A stretch of 7,061 bases of DNA, taken from NCBI GenBank assembly GCA_011375245.1, contig DRMA01000274.1, positions 1 to 7,061 of the forward strand, written 5' to 3'. Both the position numbers and the translations under genes were made by a program. The notes beneath the pieces were generated by a model, which saw only the letters and a program-made list of their open reading frames with translations, was not told the origin of the DNA and did no database searches. The DNA comes from Thiothrix sp. Its GTDB lineage: Bacteria; Pseudomonadota; Gammaproteobacteria; Thiotrichales; Thiotrichaceae. The stretch's first letter is position 1, and each line of letters starts with the position of its first letter. Positions 5,668 to 7,061 of this stretch are shown here, one piece after another.

Positions 5668-7061
5668 ATGAGATACGAGACCCCTCCTCTACCCTCTGAA
5701 ATTATAAATGCTTTACCCATTCGTTATACTCTGGGTGACTACCAAATAACGGCCGTTCTTACGGATGATGACTTTAGTATTACCTATAAAGCTATTCATA
5801 ATGAACTAAATATTCCCGTCATTATTAAAGAATATATGCCGAAATCATTAGCATTACGAAGTAAAAGCATGTCACACGTTATTTTAAAAAATATTGACAT
5901 GGCACAACTCTACAAATGGGGGGTAACACAATATCGTGATGAAATTAATGCACTGTGTAATTTGCATCATCCTAACGTTGCAACAGTAAGAGCATGTATT
6001 GAAACTAACAATACTATCTATATGGTCACAGACTATATCAAAGGCAAAACCCTCGACGCTTTCGTCAAAGAAGAACGACTAACTGAAAAAGAAAATATGC
6101 TTCTACTTGAATCACTACTACATGGAGTACAAGCAATACACGAGGCAGGTTTTTATCATGGTGATATCAACCCAACAACGATAATTATTGAAACAGAAAG
6201 CCTTACTCCCTTTATTATTAACCTAGGACAAGCAAAACACCTTTTTAGACATTATGAAAAGGATTTGAGCTCGTATATCTCAACAGGCTACTCACCACAC
6301 GAACAATATGTAGCCCATAGTAAACAAGGTGTAAGAACCGATATTTATGCAACGGGAGCTACTTTATATTATCTTATTAGTGGAATAACACCTACTTCAT
6401 CAGTGCAACGTTTAACAGCAACTATCGAAGGTAAGCCTGATCCACTCCCTCCTCTTTATTTGGTTGCACAAGAGCGTTACCCCAAACGAACATTATTAGC
6501 TATCAGTCATGCAATGGAATCACTAGAAACTAATCGTCCACTATCAATTCAGGACTGGAAAAAAGAATTTGGTATAACAACAAAGGCGATTCAGTACACA
6601 GAGAAACAAGATAATATATCCCATTCTCCCAAAAAACTTGAAATTGATTTCAGTGTACTTAAGCAACAAACACAACTAACTAAGCAAAAACTAGAAAGGC
6701 GACACTACACAAGAATAATTGCAATTACAACGGTTATGCTAGGTGCATTAATAGCAGGCGCAACCACTTATAACCAATATTTAAATGAGGTAAATATTAT
6801 AAAAAACACGCATCAGCTTACAACAACACCAAAACACACATTAATTTCCTCATCACCAAAAAAGCCTCCTTTTATGCATATCAATTTAACTACTATATCC
6901 ACTGTTATTGATAATATCTACTTTATTTACCCTGATAAAAACCCCTTTTTGTTAAAACAAACAAACAAATCACGTAACAACACAATACGGAACTCGCCCG
7001 AGCCCTGGGCGAGGAGGCCGCGCTCGTGCTCTGGATCCAGCCTGCTGGCGAGGAGCTCTCC
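5668..7061 (+). CDS. Membrane-anchored Ser/Thr kinase-like protein, predicted pseudokinase, incomplete at 3' end
   Basis: The frame is open from ATG 5668 to the window edge (464 codons); an in-frame stop at 5653 excludes an earlier start, and the ribosome site is weak (AAAAGAAAA). Residues ~22-280 follow the bacterial kinase fold of the GFGITYLA/IKEY type: LGDYQI, then a glycine loop degraded to LTDDDFSITYKA, Lys54 in VIIKEYMP, a candidate alpha-C Glu92 in YRDEINAL, HHPNV, and IYMVTDYIKGKTL as hinge. The catalytic loop is HGDINPTTIII (Asp166 kept; Arg, Lys and Asn lost). DFG is NLG (185-187). YSPHEQY replaces YAPPEQY, and DIYATG keeps Asp225. A transmembrane helix spans ~350-369, putting the kinase fold in the cytoplasm and the rest outside. 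Loss of the metal-binding Asp and of the loop glycines suggests a pseudokinase scaffold or sensor. Residues from about 441 onward (after ~6988) are encoded by foreign-looking GC-rich DNA and are unlikely to be the true C-terminus. Confidence 0.8.
   Translation, partial: MRYETPPLPSEIINALPIRYTLGDYQITAVLTDDDFSITYKAIHNELNIPVIIKEYMPKSLALRSKSMSHVILKNIDMAQLYKWGVTQYRDEINALCNLHHPNVATVRACIETNNTIYMVTDYIKGKTLDAFVKEERLTEKENMLLLESLLHGVQAIHEAGFYHGDINPTTIIIETESLTPFIINLGQAKHLFRHYEKDLSSYISTGYSPHEQYVAHSKQGVRTDIYATGATLYYLISGITPTSSVQRLTATIEGKPDPLPPLYLVAQERYPKRTLLAISHAMESLETNRPLSIQDWKKEFGITTKAIQYTEKQDNISHSPKKLEIDFSVLKQQTQLTKQKLERRHYTRIIAITTVMLGALIAGATTYNQYLNEVNIIKNTHQLTTTPKHTLISSSPKKPPFMHINLTTISTVIDNIYFIYPDKNPFLLKQTNKSRNNTIRNSPEPWARRPRSCSGSSLLARSS
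6987..7061. other. GC-rich foreign tail, likely chimeric contig end
   Basis: Bases 6991-7061 contain 51 G+C of 71 (72%), against 20 of 60 (33%) in 6931-6990, with the change within a few bases. The natural coding frame here is a different one (codons from 6990). It reads ELARALGEEAALVLWIQ and then PAGEELS, 24 codons with 83% GC at third positions. Upstream this frame meets a stop at 6975. The helix-then-strand pattern resembles part of a GAF domain from a high-GC bacterium; that identity is weak. Misassembly or contamination is the simplest reading; a real insertion boundary is the alternative. Confidence 0.7.

Noticed and set aside
7031..7058. GGATCC and GAGCTC restriction sites in the GC-rich tail as signs of cloning vector.
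   Set aside because: Two six-base sites in GC-rich coding-like DNA are not enough, and the tail reads as ordinary high-GC bacterial protein sequence, not a polylinker.

Overview
The window is a piece of a low-GC (roughly 35-40%) gammaproteobacterial chromosome. ThiC and SSB read like those of sulfur- or methane-oxidising Gammaproteobacteria, and the kinase-like gene belongs to a proteobacterial membrane-kinase group. A Thiotrichales/Methylococcales-like lineage is my guess from sequence flavour only. Most of the window is ordinary housekeeping DNA; the novelty lies in the intergenic regions and at the right edge.

Layout. (1) 1-525 (+) is the 3' part of a PlsC-type lysophospholipid acyltransferase. 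It converges on ssb, 578-1108 (-), with two overlapping terminator hairpins between them. (2) 1109-1457 is a divergent regulatory region ending in a clear TPP riboswitch (1301-1405). A mutually exclusive hairpin and Shine-Dalgarno-sequestering helix follow it, in front of thiC (1458-3347, +). (3) 3348-3710 holds no large gene. It contains a structured stretch ending in a hairpin that looks like an IS200/IS605 right end or TnpB guide-RNA scaffold, a previously uncalled 28-residue membrane peptide ORF on the minus strand with a good ribosome binding site, and two overlapping palindromes ahead of ggt. (4) 3711-5423 (+) is a complete exported gamma-glutamyltranspeptidase. (5) 5424-5667 carries a C9 tract inside an inverted repeat and an 11-bp inverted repeat bracketing 111 bp. 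(6) From 5668 an open frame runs off the right edge. It encodes a Ser/Thr-kinase-like membrane protein whose glycine loop, HRD, catalytic-loop Asn and DFG motifs are degenerate, so it is a predicted pseudokinase.

From about 6985-6990 to the end, composition jumps from 33% to 72% GC and the coding signal shifts to another frame. The last ~72 bp are probably not contiguous with this genome (chimeric contig end) or mark a recent foreign insertion.

The genes do not form a single pathway. thiC makes the thiamine pyrimidine under TPP feedback, ssb serves replication and repair, plsC serves phospholipid synthesis, and ggt handles periplasmic glutathione. Each appears to be its own transcription unit. 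If there is something undescribed here, the best candidates are the pseudokinase, the tiny membrane peptide, and the structured element between thiC and ggt.
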